NCBI GenBank assembly: GCA_027578815.1
Contig: JANBTH010000039.1
Location: forward strand, 1-48,381
Source: Coemansia sp. RSA 1804
Taxonomy: Eukaryota; Kickxellomycota; Kickxellomycetes; Kickxellales; Kickxellaceae
DNA: 48,381 nt
Direction of reading: 5' to 3'
Shown: in pieces, positions 32,933 through 41,262 of the stretch
How positions within the stretch are numbered: the first letter of the stretch is position 1
Layout: every line of letters begins with the position of its first letter
Translations under genes and position numbers: made by a program
Notes under the pieces: model-generated
Databases searched by the model: none
The model's input: the letters and a program-made list of their open reading frames with translations, nothing else
Told to the model about the DNA's origin: nothing

Positions 32933-33199
32933 GCGGAGCACCAATTTCTGTCTGCTCTCCTCTTGGACAACAGGCTCCTTTGCACATTGCTTACCATTCA
33001 TCTATCGTTGTTATATCCATCTTACTAGTTATCTATCTGCGTATTATTCAATTAAAACCTCATCATTCTTACTCGCACTCCCCCACGAATCTTCTGAAAG
33101 ATAGATAGAATTTCTACGTAACTACGCACACATACATCCAGCATCAGTTTTCTTTATACACAATTTGGCTAACATTTCAGTCTCTTTAAGGAAGGGGGT

Positions 33200-35125
33200 T
33201 CAGCACACCAGCAGTACAACAATGGATCCAATGACACACCATGCAAGCAGCGCGGTAGACAGCGCCGTGACGGTCCGATGGATACGCAGCGCAGCGCCAG
33301 ACAAGATGGTTTTGTCCTCAGCGGAAGGAGAGTCTCGAAGGCTGGCACCATCTGCGGGACACTTGTGGCTCTGGCTTCGTTTCCGCCGACGGATGCGGGA
33401 GACAGCCATCACCAGAAGCAGCCGCAGCACGTGATCGCCGTCCAGATGCCAGGCAGGAACAGAGTTGAGCAGCGCAAAGGCAATGGAGAACGAGAGCGTG
33501 TACTGGATCGAGGTCTCGCACCACGCAGGCAGGCGGCTGAGAAGGCGCAAAACGAGGTTGCGCACACCAGCGCCAGCGCCAGCATCAGCATCAGCGCTTC
33601 CGTCTGCCGCCTCTGGCAGAAGAGGAGGCACAAGCGCGCTGACCTGCACCTGTAGCCAGAGGTCGCGAAGCGAGCCGACGTAAATGGCCATACCACGGTC
33701 CTGCGACAGAAGATCTCTGTAGTACACACGCGCAACACGGCCGGCGCGGAACGGCGACCTCGGGGTCACACACACGCTATCATTATTGCTGCTGCTGCTA
33801 CCGCAGTCAGCATCCCGCTCACACCGCATTGCGCCTGAGCGCTGGAGCACGCTGCCCAGCTCAAAGCACATAGCCGGCGGCGGCAATTGCACTGCTGCTG
33901 CGCTCTGCCTGTCGGCGGCCGCATGCCGCTCAAAGCAGAAGACGCCCGAATCGGGGCTCTCGCCCAGCGGGAACCGCGACGACATCTCGCAGCACAGTCC
34001 GTCGTCGACGTTTTCGTCCGTGTGCGCGCAGAACCCGCGGCCCGCGGTCTCGCTGTTATGCGTTGTGGCCGTCAGCACGTGTGTCCACTTCTGGACCGCC
34101 GACCCCGTGACAACAGCATCTGCAGGGGCGTGCGGGGAAGACCACCGCCACCAAGACCCTGCAGGGCGGTCCGCCAGCGCCACGTCATCGATGCGGTACA
34201 CCACGCTGCGCAGCGGAAGCAGCGTGCCGGCCAGCGGCGAGTGGCGCGCAACGTCAACCACGGCAACACCGTCGGCCACGGCGGCCCAGCCGGCGGCCAG
34301 CAGCAGGAACCGCAGGGCTCCGGCGCCCACCAGCGCCCACGCAGCAGCGCCAACCACGGCGTTGTGCCACACGCCGGCGCACGCCACGCCCAGCTGCGCA
34401 CGCAGCGAGCGAGTCGCCAGCTGTGCGCGCTCCACGTCAACGAATGCGCCGGGATACACGCCCAGAACAAACACGCCGATTCTGCGCACACGCACCCGTG
34501 CCACGCACGCTGCTGCCACGGCGTGGCCCATCTCGTGCACCACCGCACATGCGCCCAGCGCAACCGCGTAGTGCGCCAGGTGTGCGGCTGGCAGCGTGAC
34601 GCCCGGGATAACCGGCCGCAATAATAGCGGGGCGTTGGAACTATTAATAGCTGCTGCTGCTAGATCTGGCTGCTCATCAGCGGATGCCATGGTGCGCGTT
34701 CCGCCGCCAATCCCAATGCGCGCACCCAGCAGCAACGCAATCTGCGCACCGGCGATTGCTAGCGCGCCAAGACTGAGGATCATCAATGTTGCGGTGCAGT
34801 AGATGCCGGCTGCGTAGAAGCGACTGAGAGTTGTATTTGTTTCTACATCGCCTGCGTCTCGCACAGCCGCCCACCTCGTTGCGCGCGTGAAAATGCGCAC
34901 ATGCAGCGCCGACACAAGCTCGGCCTCCACCAGTGGCGCCGACAACTGCTTCTGATTTTGATGCTGATTTTGTTTTTGATCTTTCTTTGCACAGCGCCGG
35001 CGTATCCAGAACACGACGTTAATTAACGTCCACAAGGCCACAAGATACAGAACTGCGCTGACTGGAAGCTGCTGCTGCTGCATGCCGCCGCCTATCCCCT
35101 TTGGAGTAGTTGTTGTAGTCGTCAT
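33200..35125 (-). CDS. MBTPS2: Site-2 protease (M50 zinc metalloprotease), 641 aa
   Basis: Intramembrane zinc protease that releases membrane-tethered transcription factors, such as SREBP in animals and some fungi, at the Golgi. The zinc motif HEMGH lies at about residues 197-201 in a hydrophobic helix, and the third ligand is in WHLDGDH (Asp about 562). Between them is a lumenal Cys-rich insert whose pattern (GFCAH, CCE, CFE, RCERDADC, VCVTP) follows animal site-2 protease, not the shorter bacterial enzymes. The N-terminus has a membrane helix and a Gln/Lys-rich cytosolic stretch. At 641 aa it is somewhat longer than the human enzyme (about 519). The start ATG at 35125 begins a polythreonine stretch, and an alternative Met is at residue 15. 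Single exon. Confidence 0.93.
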   Translation of the reverse strand: MTTTTTTPKGIGGGMQQQQLPVSAVLYLVALWTLINVVFWIRRRCAKKDQKQNQHQNQKQLSAPLVEAELVSALHVRIFTRATRWAAVRDAGDVETNTTLSRFYAAGIYCTATLMILSLGALAIAGAQIALLLGARIGIGGGTRTMASADEQPDLAAAAINSSNAPLLLRPVIPGVTLPAAHLAHYAVALGACAVVHEMGHAVAAACVARVRVRRIGVFVLGVYPGAFVDVERAQLATRSLRAQLGVACAGVWHNAVVGAAAWALVGAGALRFLLLAAGWAAVADGVAVVDVARHSPLAGTLLPLRSVVYRIDDVALADRPAGSWWRWSSPHAPADAVVTGSAVQKWTHVLTATTHNSETAGRGFCAHTDENVDDGLCCEMSSRFPLGESPDSGVFCFERHAAADRQSAAAVQLPPPAMCFELGSVLQRSGAMRCERDADCGSSSSNNDSVCVTPRSPFRAGRVARVYYRDLLSQDRGMAIYVGSLRDLWLQVQVSALVPPLLPEAADGSADADAGAGAGVRNLVLRLLSRLPAWCETSIQYTLSFSIAFALLNSVPAWHLDGDHVLRLLLVMAVSRIRRRKRSQSHKCPADGASLRDSPSAEDKTILSGAALRIHRTVTALSTALLAWCVIGSIVVLLVC

Positions 35126-35540
35126 AGTTCCTGCGTCCAGTGCTGCAGCCTAGGCTGGTTCCGTCGGAATGGGTTTGTATCTTGTTTCACTCTGCTAGTA
35201 GAGAACGGCCGGCCAATGCAACGAGAATCAAAATAAATTAGTAAAGATTGTAGTGGTAATAATGACAAGTGCGGAATGTGTGTTTATAAATGACAGAAAT
35301 ATGCTAATTAATGCGGCGAGGGTGAGAGAGAGAAGAAAGCAAAAGAGAAAATAGGCGCCGCTATTTTTACCTCCAGCCCTTGCATCTCTAATCAGGCGAT
35401 CAGAAGTCTGGCCAGCAAAAGCAGTAATCGAGAAATCGCCAGCAGAAGCTAATCAAATTGGACCATGATTATCACGTGAAACAACATAAAAAAAGTTTGG
35501 AGTAAAAAAAATAAGCAAACAAACCAACCACAAAAAAAAA
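35126..35540. other. Spacer between the site-2 protease and dehydrogenase genes
   Basis: Promoter of the site-2 protease on the left and 3' flank of the dehydrogenase on the right. A purine-rich run (GAGAGAGAGAAGAAAG) lies at about 35324-35340. No clear TATA box and no gene seen. Confidence 0.45.
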
Positions 35541-36737
35541 CTACACAGACGATGAAGATGATGACGATGTCGCGGCGGCGTTGATGCTTTGCAGCAGCGT
35601 CGGCGCATGCGTGTTGGTTGCGATGAGAACGTCGGTGAAGCAGCAGAGCCGGTCCTGCGCGGCAACATCCAGGGCGTCGGGATGCGTAGCAGCCGGCAGC
35701 TCGCGCGCGTAGTAGCCGCCGGACTTTCCGTCGAGCTCGGGCGACAGCGCCAGATACACCGACGTCACGGCGCCGGCGCGCTGGTCGAGCCACAGCCAGC
35801 GGCGCAAGAAGCCGTCAACGCCAGGCAGCATTGTAAACAGCACATTGCGGTACAGGCTGGTGGCAACGATGCCCGGATGGAACGCATTGACGGTGACGCC
35901 GCTGCCATCCAGCCGTCTGGCCAGCGCGCGCGCAAACACCAGGAGCGCAAGCTTGCTGGTCGCGTAGTTGGCAAACCGGCCAAACCGCCAGACGTCGGTG
36001 ACGCGTGTGTAGTCGATTTCGTGCACCATGCAGGCGGCAACCGACGCTGCAACCGTGATGCGCGCGCGCCCGGCCCGCCGCAGCGCCGGCTCCAGTCTGT
36101 TGGCCAGCACGTAGTGGCCGACAAAGTTGGTGCCAAACTGCGCTTCCAGTCCATCGTACGTCGTGTCGTAATGGCTGAAGGCGGTGCCTGCGTTGCACAC
36201 CAGCACATGCACGCGTCCGTACAGTCGCTCGACTTCGCTGGCAAACCGCTCGATTGACGCAAACGATGCCAGATCCAGCTCCATCAGCCGGAACGCGCTG
36301 CTGTCGCGCAGCCCCGTGCTGTTCTCAAGAGCGCTCAGCGCGTTTTGCCCGCGCTTGGAGTTGCGGCACGCCAGAATTGTTGTGAATCCCGCCAGCCCCA
36401 GCGCTCGCGCTGTCTCCATTCCAATCCCGCCGTTTGCTCCCGTGACAATTGCCACTCTTGTAATAGCAGCAATTTTTGCTTCTCCTTCTTCTGCTTTCTG
36501 GGGGGTTTCTTGGTTCTCCTGCCGCTCCTCGTGCTGCTGCCGGTGCTTGCGGATGTATGTGTTGATTTTACTGTCTGCATCCGCTTCGCTGCTAACCATT
36601 CTGTGCAGCACGCAGTACACCGTCTCCCAGAACCCAAGCGCAATGACTATGACAAAGCTTGGAAGCCACAGCGCTCGATGCATCCTTAGCGCAAGTCCCT
36701 CGGCTTTGTCAATAGCTAAGCCTAGCCTGCCTCCCAT
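35541..36737 (-). CDS. Membrane-anchored short-chain dehydrogenase/reductase, 398 aa
   Basis: Classical SDR of the retinol dehydrogenase-like group, an NAD(P)-dependent oxidoreductase of lipid-type alcohols or ketones. A hydrophobic helix at about residues 24-45 (LPSFVIVIALGFWETVYCVL) anchors it, followed by a charged linker rich in Glu and Gln. Nucleotide-binding TGANGGIG is at 99-106 and NAG at 182-184. Catalytic residues are Asn204, Ser232, Tyr258 and Lys262 (YATSK). The post-active-site segment VNAFHPGIVATSLYRN is typical. The first basic residues after the core strand (ACRNSKRG) suggest NADP(H). Substrate unknown. The C-terminal polyserine matches an imperfect GAT/GAC repeat near the stop. 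Confidence 0.92.
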   Translation of the reverse strand: MGGRLGLAIDKAEGLALRMHRALWLPSFVIVIALGFWETVYCVLHRMVSSEADADSKINTYIRKHRQQHEERQENQETPQKAEEGEAKIAAITRVAIVTGANGGIGMETARALGLAGFTTILACRNSKRGQNALSALENSTGLRDSSAFRLMELDLASFASIERFASEVERLYGRVHVLVCNAGTAFSHYDTTYDGLEAQFGTNFVGHYVLANRLEPALRRAGRARITVAASVAACMVHEIDYTRVTDVWRFGRFANYATSKLALLVFARALARRLDGSGVTVNAFHPGIVATSLYRNVLFTMLPGVDGFLRRWLWLDQRAGAVTSVYLALSPELDGKSGGYYARELPAATHPDALDVAAQDRLCCFTDVLIATNTHAPTLLQSINAAATSSSSSSSV

Positions 36738-37301
36738 TTTATCTATTTATTGCAAGTGTGAAGGACTGACGTGCGCGGTGTTTGATTGACTACAAAAAGT
36801 ACAGCGAACGGTCTGGGATTAATCAACTCCAAATATGAGAAATATATAATTTTTGTTAACGGGATAATGGATAAATAAAAGGCAAACTGTAGAAAATAAG
36901 AAGAAAAAATACCACTCGCCCCACCTCGTCTGCTTGTCTCTTGAAAAAACTATATACTCCAAATGTCATATGTCCTGTGTCTTGCACCGTGCTCTGTATA
37001 TTGCTGCAAGCCATACGAGTGTCTACTTTTGTTTGATATTGAACAACTACTGCAAATAGCAAAATTCAGCAGACGTTGAATGCAAATAAAAAATAGGGGA
37101 AAACAAGTAACTCAATGGGAACAAGGCGATATTTCACTCCACTTGTCATGTTGTAATAAGACAAGATATTACTACTTCTGAAAAAAAACCATAGATCGGA
37201 AGAAAGAAAAATATCTGCTACCAGTAACAAGTACTTCAAGCTGTGTACTGCTGCTCTTGTCCATCTTCTTTTTACTTGATCCCCATCTGTATATATCTAG
37301 T
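36738..37301. other. Spacer between the dehydrogenase and F-box-like gene 1
   Basis: AT-rich. The left end is the promoter of the dehydrogenase, without a strong TATA box. The right end is the 3' flank of F-box-like gene 1. A short frame at 36856-37062 is not supported by any feature. Confidence 0.45.
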
Positions 37302-38936
37302 TCATTTCTTCAGTACGACTTTTGATCCAGGCAGCAGTTTTTTAAGGTATCTTTCCATTCTGTGTCTTTCCTCAGCCAGCAAGTCGCTTCCTGTTGCAAA
37401 CCTAAGCTCGCATAACTCGGTACATTGCAGTGGCTTAACATCAGAGGTACTTGTGAATACTCGAGAAACCATCATATTATTTGATCTGTAGAGTAGGTCG
37501 TCAATGTCAAGCACTTTTAAGCAAGAGAGCTGCCGAACCAGTGTTTTTAACTTTAAAACGCTTATTGGGCCGTAAATATAGAGCTCATCTAGTGAGTTCC
37601 ACTTTACTTTTTCATAGTCAATCTCATTGTAGTTGCTCCAGATCTTTGCCTTGGAATAATCTGCTATATTTTCAATGCAAAGTATATCGTTCATAAATAC
37701 ATCACTGTCAACTGACACTTTGTACTCGTCATCGTAAATGTCTTGGTCAACGGCTTCAAATTTTCCATTTCTGTCATATGCGTGCTTTAGGAACACATTC
37801 CTAACAGGGTCGATACAAAGGTTTTGAAAGCACAGCACTGCATCATTCAGCTCCAATTTCACGTCCTGGATGGCTGACACGCCATATATTGACGCTAGCA
37901 ATATGTTTGTAAAGGGGCTTACTGTGGTCTCTAATGTTTTGAGCTTGGGTGCAAATACTTTATACTCATGGAGGCGCTCGAATTTGTTGGAATCAAAGTA
38001 ATCGGCTCTCGCGTTATAATCATTTTTTTCTTTAATGCGCAACCACGCCAGGTTATCAAAATGCAAGCTAGTTGACTTATTCTTGCCTTTAAACAAATTC
38101 CAGCCAGCAGCATGCTCGTTAATATGCAGATCCAGAACAGTCAGGGTTTCCACGCATATGTGTGGCATATGATTTGGACGATCAAAAACATTGACCAACG
38201 CAATCTGGGTCAGACTGCTTGAGAACTCTTGCGTTTCCTCAAGTGCCATCTGCGGACAAAGAAACCCTGTTAGTTGGCCAGCGTACCCGCAGACCAGGTG
38301 TTTGGCAAACACGGAAAACACCGGTGCACCGGTATCTGCTTGCCACTCAATGTACCGGACCGAGGGAACGAGCTTTGGAAACACGCTGCCTATCTTGCAC
38401 GCAGATGCCATGCTGGCGGGGTGCCTGGTCCACGAGCTTTCTGTTTGGATAAAGTCAACAAAAAGCTCCAATTTTCTCACATTACCAAGCAGACCGCTAT
38501 GCATGCCAAGCTTTTCTACAATTCCCTGAAGACTAAACACCGGGTTCAAGGGCGACTGGATGTATATCTGCATATTTCTAGGACTGCAGTTGTCTTTCTT
38601 AGTGCTAGGGTAATCAGACAAGTGAAAAATATCCAGGTTTGACTGTGCAGTCCATTCTGTTCTGTATATGCTGTCCAGCTCGTCAGAGTCACGTCCACCC
38701 GCTTCCTTGTCAACTGTGAAATTGTATTTTTTGGCAGAGATACATGAAACAAAACACGTTCTGTGAACACTGGCGTGTCCCAGCTCTCTCCACATTTTGC
38801 AGACCGCCAGAAGCGCAAGCTTGTACTTCCATTTTTGCACAGTGTAATGTACTGTTGGTCTCCCCCTGACCTGGTAATTGCATGTCCAATATAGTATATT
38901 GGATATAATTGAGCTTGGAAGCTTGTTAATGTGCAT
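37302..38936 (-). CDS. F-box-like / leucine-rich protein 1, 544 aa
   Basis: It resembles the adjacent protein at 39226. The N-terminus (MHINKLPSSIISNILYWTC) has the LP..I...IL pattern of an F-box, then LALLAVCKMWRELGHASVHR, a helix-turn segment shared by both paralogues. The remainder has irregular leucine-rich strands (for example LTVLDLHINE, LKTLETTVSP), suggesting a curved repeat domain. The C-terminus YLKKLLPGSKVV is conserved with the neighbour. If it is an F-box protein it would link an SCF ubiquitin ligase to a target, which is inference. The start is the ATG at 38936, aligned with the paralogue start. The open frame runs further to a TTG at 38999. The coding sequence is more AT-rich than its neighbour. 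Confidence 0.7.
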   Translation of the reverse strand: MHINKLPSSIISNILYWTCNYQVRGRPTVHYTVQKWKYKLALLAVCKMWRELGHASVHRTCFVSCISAKKYNFTVDKEAGGRDSDELDSIYRTEWTAQSNLDIFHLSDYPSTKKDNCSPRNMQIYIQSPLNPVFSLQGIVEKLGMHSGLLGNVRKLELFVDFIQTESSWTRHPASMASACKIGSVFPKLVPSVRYIEWQADTGAPVFSVFAKHLVCGYAGQLTGFLCPQMALEETQEFSSSLTQIALVNVFDRPNHMPHICVETLTVLDLHINEHAAGWNLFKGKNKSTSLHFDNLAWLRIKEKNDYNARADYFDSNKFERLHEYKVFAPKLKTLETTVSPFTNILLASIYGVSAIQDVKLELNDAVLCFQNLCIDPVRNVFLKHAYDRNGKFEAVDQDIYDDEYKVSVDSDVFMNDILCIENIADYSKAKIWSNYNEIDYEKVKWNSLDELYIYGPISVLKLKTLVRQLSCLKVLDIDDLLYRSNNMMVSRVFTSTSDVKPLQCTELCELRFATGSDLLAEERHRMERYLKKLLPGSKVVLKK

Positions 38937-39225
38937 ATTTTTGTTGTTGTAAAAAGTGCCAGTATATAGAATGAAAAAAATATGAAAGAAAAAATACAAC
39001 GGAATACAACAGGCGATATGCTCGAGATTGTATAACGATGCTTAATGTACAAGTTGATAATGGCAAACCCCTTTAGTCTTCCGTCTTTATAAAATGAACA
39101 GCGCGCGTGACAGATCTTCTTTATCTCATTTACATCCAAATAAAGTAATATCTGAACGAATATTCACTAATTTTCACTTGCGGACATTTGGCTCCATTTT
39201 TCATTTAAATATACAGGGGGGTCAA

Positions 39226-40899
39226 CTAGAACCTAATTCTGGTTATGATCTGGCAACCAGGAAGCAGCTTTTGCAAATACGCTTTTATATTAGGCTTTTC
39301 ATTTACATTGTTTACCTGAACAAGCTCGTACTTTAGCAAGCAAAGATTAGAGGCAATGGGATGCACAGAGGCATTTTTGTCCATGACCTGGGATGCGTTC
39401 TCGCTGTGAGAGTCAAAGGACAGCTCGCTGACATCAATATTCTGCAAACACGGTGGGGCTCTGTGGACCAGTACTAGCAGGTCAGCAAGACCTACGGTAC
39501 CGTGGATTTTCAGATCCATAATAGAATTCCAAGCAATTGCATTATAATCAATCGCCGAATCGTAGCACAGCACGCGGGCCTTTGAGTATCCAGCAAGATC
39601 CTCGATTCCAAGCAGATGGTTCATGTACGCGTTTCTACGTTTGTCAAAGTAATTGTCTCTTTTATAACTTGCGTACTGTGCAAACGCATATCGCGCATTA
39701 TCAATATTCAAATTTTTAAATATAAAAGCAGCATTGTCCATTTCTAAATCAACGTGTTGGATGGTCGATAGGCCGAAGATTGATGCCAGGATGTTGTGGG
39801 TGAACGGACAGAGTACGGCCTTTAGAGTCGATAGTTTTGGGGCAATGATCTTGTATGGGAACCTGCGGGTTGCTGGGTCCTCGGAGTAAGCATCATGAGA
39901 GTCTCCGTTATGGTAGTAGTCGTTGAAGTATTTGGTGGCCTTTAGACTCATTGACTTTAGGTTGTTAAAGTACAAGCATAAAGAGCCATTGTCGTTATGG
40001 CTGCTGGTTGGTCTGAATACACCCCAGTCGAAGTTAATATCTACATTGAGCAGTCTCAGAACAGTCAGGTTCTCGGCACAGATGTTGGGCATGTAGCACA
40101 GGTCGGGGCCGCTGTCGTTTGCATCGACGTAGGTCAGGGCGTTTGAAAAGGAGTTGACCTCGCCGAGCGCAGTCTGCGGATACGTAAAGCCAACCAGCTG
40201 GTGGGCGTACCCCTTGATTAGCCACTTTGCAAACTCCAGAACAACAGGAGCCGAATTGTAATCAAACCACTCGACGTATTTTATCGAGGGCACAAGCTGC
40301 GCAACAGCCTTGCCCGCCAGACAGGCGGCGTCCATATCGGCGGCGGCATCGGTATCGGCCAGACGACCAAACGACCCGCCCCTCACATTGGGCACGCCGA
40401 ACACCAGCTCTAGCGTGGAGGCGTTGTGCAGCAGGACAGAGTGCGAGCGGATCTTGTCCACAAGCAGCTGCAGCGCGCGGGCGGGGCTGGTGAGCGATTT
40501 GACGTAGAGCTGGATATTCCTCGGATTGGGAGCCGGCTTAGAGGCGGTGGTAGTGCTGCTGCTGTCGCTGCTAGCTACAATGTCCAGGTTGGACCTGGTA
40601 ACGTAGGTTTCGGCATTGGCACGGTTTCTCGAGCGGCCATTGGAGGGCACGGACGGCCTAGTGACCACGCCCTTCTTGTTCTGCTTCCAGGTGGAAGTGC
40701 AGCTGAAGAAGGACGCGCGGTGCACGCTGGCGAACGCCAGGCCCCTCCATGCCCTGCACACAGCCAGCAGAGGCAGCTTGCACCCCCGCCACTTCCTCAG
40801 CGTGTAGTGGTCGCAGTAGTCGTGTGGGTTTTCCACCCCGTTGCACACAAAGTGGAAAACCCTGGCAAGAACAACGTCCGGCAAGGCGGTGACATGCAT
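39226..40899 (-). CDS. F-box-like / leucine-rich protein 2, 557 aa
   Basis: Tandem paralogue of the gene at 37302, in the same direction and 289 bp upstream of it. It begins MHVTALPDVVLARVFHFVC (LP....L..V), followed by KLPLLAVCRAWRGLAFASVHR, matching the neighbour closely. Leucine-rich strands follow (NLTVLRLLNVD, LKSMSLKA, LSTLKAVLCP). A polar low-complexity insert lies at about residues 85-120 (Ser, Thr and Asn). The end YLQKLLPGCQII matches the neighbour. The F-box assignment rests on the N-terminal pattern. A different helical domain cannot be ruled out. GC content is higher than in its paralogue. Confidence 0.7.
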   Translation of the reverse strand: MHVTALPDVVLARVFHFVCNGVENPHDYCDHYTLRKWRGCKLPLLAVCRAWRGLAFASVHRASFFSCTSTWKQNKKGVVTRPSVPSNGRSRNRANAETYVTRSNLDIVASSDSSSTTTASKPAPNPRNIQLYVKSLTSPARALQLLVDKIRSHSVLLHNASTLELVFGVPNVRGGSFGRLADTDAAADMDAACLAGKAVAQLVPSIKYVEWFDYNSAPVVLEFAKWLIKGYAHQLVGFTYPQTALGEVNSFSNALTYVDANDSGPDLCYMPNICAENLTVLRLLNVDINFDWGVFRPTSSHNDNGSLCLYFNNLKSMSLKATKYFNDYYHNGDSHDAYSEDPATRRFPYKIIAPKLSTLKAVLCPFTHNILASIFGLSTIQHVDLEMDNAAFIFKNLNIDNARYAFAQYASYKRDNYFDKRRNAYMNHLLGIEDLAGYSKARVLCYDSAIDYNAIAWNSIMDLKIHGTVGLADLLVLVHRAPPCLQNIDVSELSFDSHSENASQVMDKNASVHPIASNLCLLKYELVQVNNVNEKPNIKAYLQKLLPGCQIITRIRF

Positions 40900-41262
40900 T
40901 GCCGAGAGTGTAAAGGAGTTGGATTAAGAGGGGAAAGGAATCCTTACCTTTCTCTGTGAATGTAGTCAAAATAAAAAAGCAAAGAGTCAAGACGAAAGCC
41001 AAAAGAGCCCTATTGAGATGCTAGGATGCAAAGAGGAAAAAGAAGCAAAGGGCAGCATCTCTCTCTTCCCTCCTCTCGTTGTATAATGGTGGATATGAAC
41101 CACGATGTATAATATAAGGGGGAATTGGGTTCAGCCGCTGGCAGGGTCCTCCGCTTTGCAGATAATTGATTTATTTGGCTTTGCCGACATCCAAATAAAG
41201 AACCGGAAGCAAGAAGGAGGCACGTGGTCCAGAAGCGCAGAAGCAGCCGGCCGAAAAGGGCG
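40900..41262. other. Spacer between F-box-like gene 2 and CDC40
   Basis: Promoter of F-box-like gene 2 on the left, 3' flank of the splicing-factor gene on the right. Minus-strand AATAAA-type sequences near 41165-41173 and 41197-41201 could be polyadenylation signals for CDC40. No gene seen. Confidence 0.45.

Noticed and set aside
35449..36262. Minus-strand frames overlapping the dehydrogenase in other phases
   Set aside because: Shadows. The SDR motifs lie in the frame from 36737 to 35541.
38546..39139. 197-codon minus-strand frame overlapping the start of F-box-like gene 1
   Set aside because: It is in another phase and lacks the paralogue-matching N-terminus beginning at 38936.
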